Origin: Aestuariibius violaceus
GTDB taxonomy: Bacteria > Pseudomonadota > Alphaproteobacteria > Rhodobacterales > Rhodobacteraceae
NCBI RefSeq assembly: GCF_040779325.2
Contig: NZ_JBFONT020000004.1
Span: 186,001 to 250,000 of the forward strand
Direction: 5' to 3'
Length of the DNA: 64,000 nucleotides
Below the pieces are notes generated by a model. That model was given only the letters and a program-made list of their open reading frames with translations. It made no database searches and had not been told where the DNA came from. Position numbers and translations under genes: made by a program. This document shows positions 62,444 through 64,000 of the stretch, in pieces. The number at the start of each line of letters is the position of its first letter. Position 1 is the first letter of the stretch.

Positions 62444-64000
62444 ATGATGGCAAGGCCGTATTTCGCGACGACAGCCGCGCTGGCGATCTTCGCTGCGACC
62501 GCCGCACCGGCGCAGGAGACACCGGGCGCAGAGCCCGCCGCGCAGACCGTGCCGGAGCCCGATGGCGGCGTCATCACCAAGCAATACGAAGACGGCGGCG
62601 TCTACGAAGGCACCTTCCGCGACGGCCGCCAGCACGGGCAGGGCACCTACCGCCTGCCCAACGGCTACGTCTATACAGGCGACTGGGTCGAGGGTGAGAT
62701 CCGCGGCAACGGCATCGCCGAATTCCCCAACGGATCCGTCTACGAAGGCCAGTTCGCCGCCGGCAAGCCAGAAGGCATCGGCAAGATCACCTTCGCCGAT
62801 GGCGGCACCTATGAAGGCCAGTGGACCGACGGCAAGATCACCGGCGAAGGCATCGCCGAATACGCCAACGGCGTGATCTACGAAGGCGGCTTCCTCAACG
62901 CCGCCCATCACGGCACCGGCACGATGCGCGCGCCCTCGGGCTACGTCTATACCGGCGACTGGCTGAACGGCACCAAGGAGGGCAGCGGCACAATCACCTA
63001 TGCCGACGGCTCGACCTATGAGGGCGAACTCAAGGGCGACGAACGCAACGGGCAAGGCACCCTGACACTCCCCGACGGCTTCAGCTACACCGGCACCTTC
63101 GTCAGCGGCGAGATCGAGGGGCAAGGCACCCTCACCCAACCCAATGGTGACATCTACGAAGGCACGCTGACCGCCGGCAAGCGCGAGGGCGAGGGCCGCA
63201 TGACCTACGCCAACGGCGACGTCTACGAGGGCACGTTCTCGGGTGATCGCCGCCATGGCACCGGCACCTTCACCGGCGCCGACGGGTTCCGCTATACCGG
63301 CGACTGGGCCGAAGGCCGCATCGCGGGCGAAGGCGAGGCGACCTATCCCGACGGTTCGGTCTATGTCGGCACCTTCGCCGACGATGTGGCCCATGGCGAG
63401 GGCAAGATCACCTACGCCAACGGCGCCACCTACCAGGGCAACTGGGTCGAGGGCGTGATCGACGGCGAAGGCACCGCCACCTATGACGGCGGCATCGTCT
63501 ATACCGGCGGCTTCCGGGCCGCCCAGAACCACGGCTTCGGCGTCATGGTCTACCCCGACGGCTACCGCTACGAAGGCGAATGGTCCGAAGGCCAGCGCGA
63601 GGGGCAGGGTATCGCGACCTATGCCGACGGCACGGTCTACGAGGGCGACTTCCTCGCCGGGCGCCGCCACGGCCAGGGCACGATCACCATGCCCGGTGGC
63701 TTCACCTATACCGGCGACTGGCGCGACGGCGAGATGAGCGGCCAGGGCATCGCCACCTACGCCAACGGCGACGTCTACGAAGGCACGTTCGAAAACGGCC
63801 GCCGCTCGGGCGAAGGCACGATGCGCTTCGCCTCCGGAGAGGAGGCGACCGGCGAATGGACCGACGGCGTCCTCGCGACCTCAGCCAGCGCGGAAGGCGA
63901 GGAGGCGCCTGAGACGCCGACCCCCGCCGAAGCCCCGTCGGACGCGGCGGTGCCGGATGATCCCGCGCCCGAGACGGAGGCGGCTGACACCGAGGGATCG
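62444..64000 (+). CDS. exported MORN-repeat protein (3' end outside window)
   Basis: At least 519 codons from the ATG at 62444; there is no stop before the window end. A signal peptide (MMARPYFATTAALAIFAATA, then APAQ) leads into 18 clear MORN repeats of exactly 23 residues, plus one degenerate one (ATGEWTDG), each of the form Y-x-G-x-[FW]-x-x-G with a G-x-G-x-x-x-[YF] half. After residue about 465 an acidic Pro/Ala/Glu/Thr tail begins. MORN arrays bind lipids or form elongated scaffolds. The export signal makes a periplasmic or surface role likely. Repeats are uniform at DNA level (69-base unit). Confidence 0.88.
   Translation, partial: MMARPYFATTAALAIFAATAAPAQETPGAEPAAQTVPEPDGGVITKQYEDGGVYEGTFRDGRQHGQGTYRLPNGYVYTGDWVEGEIRGNGIAEFPNGSVYEGQFAAGKPEGIGKITFADGGTYEGQWTDGKITGEGIAEYANGVIYEGGFLNAAHHGTGTMRAPSGYVYTGDWLNGTKEGSGTITYADGSTYEGELKGDERNGQGTLTLPDGFSYTGTFVSGEIEGQGTLTQPNGDIYEGTLTAGKREGEGRMTYANGDVYEGTFSGDRRHGTGTFTGADGFRYTGDWAEGRIAGEGEATYPDGSVYVGTFADDVAHGEGKITYANGATYQGNWVEGVIDGEGTATYDGGIVYTGGFRAAQNHGFGVMVYPDGYRYEGEWSEGQREGQGIATYADGTVYEGDFLAGRRHGQGTITMPGGFTYTGDWRDGEMSGQGIATYANGDVYEGTFENGRRSGEGTMRFASGEEATGEWTDGVLATSASAEGEEAPETPTPAEAPSDAAVPDDPAPETEAADTEGS

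Noticed and set aside
62580..63850. CRISPR-like or satellite repeats
   Set aside because: The regular 69-base spacing is the coding sequence of MORN repeats in one open frame; there are no conserved direct repeats with unique spacers.

Overview
The window is GC-rich chromosomal DNA from an alphaproteobacterium, almost certainly a member of the Rhodobacterales (Roseobacter/Paracoccaceae group). Several things point there: the five-gene F1 operon atpHAGDC with no F0 genes beside it, a CIRCE element in front of groES-groEL, small families common in this order (DUF1467, DUF2125, the YcgN cysteine cluster, a TIGR01459-type HAD protein, the GSIGTL pseudo-HAD protein, a Hint-domain protein), and an exact TTAA-N7-TTAA box of the CtrA type. 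I saw no rRNA, tRNA, CRISPR array, transposase or prophage.

Layout from left to right. 1-4.8 kb: a truncated Hsp20 gene, a DUF465 protein, purE-purK, tdk, an ArsH-type flavoprotein and a FabH-type ketoacyl synthase. 4.8-12.7 kb: a strong leftward terminator with a possible small RNA, carB, a pseudo-HAD protein, a Cfa-type methyltransferase and aspS. 12.7-24.9 kb: a DUF1800/DUF1501 secreted pair, a response regulator, methylmalonyl-CoA epimerase, DUF1467, a membrane protein/nitroreductase operon, an M48 lipoprotein protease, an alpha/beta hydrolase, Nudix, a DMT exporter, an acyltransferase and a Hint-domain protein. 24.9-34.8 kb: groEL-groES with CIRCE, a TraB/GumN protein, a divergent SnoaL-like/LysR pair, clpA, gloB, a methyltransferase and a VOC protein. 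34.8-46 kb: the atp operon with its terminator, an H-type lectin, prs, an isomerase/hydrolase pair, the ribF-ycgN-threonine aldolase operon and a MaoC dehydratase. 46-55.8 kb: a HAD-IIA protein, Mn-dependent pyrophosphatase, a cluster of TTCTAGAA palindromes, an ExbB-like plus long coiled-coil OmpA/MotB-like pair, a ChaC-like cyclotransferase, DUF2125, an intergenic inverted-repeat element, an aldo/keto reductase, gltX and a small zincin. 55.8-57.25 kb: an AT-rich island with one DUF4062 gene. 57.25-64 kb: a quinone-oxidoreductase-like enzyme, a Tat-exported metallo-beta-lactamase-fold protein, a PAS pseudo-kinase, nadE and a long MORN-repeat protein cut by the window end.

Most of the window is core metabolism: purine, pyrimidine and NAD synthesis, FAD, PRPP, tRNA charging, ATP synthesis and proteostasis. 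Genes are tightly packed, and four convergent pairs overlap by exactly four bases at their stop codons. The parts not explained by housekeeping genes are the low-GC DUF4062 island, three perfect 22-bp palindromes near 48.1 kb, a roughly 75-nt repeat present twice near 58.3 and 60.6 kb, the inverted-repeat element at 52.7 kb, and three proteins whose family catalytic residues are replaced or whose architecture is unusual. The DUF4062 locus is the best candidate for an undescribed (possibly anti-phage) function, but the sequence alone does not prove that.
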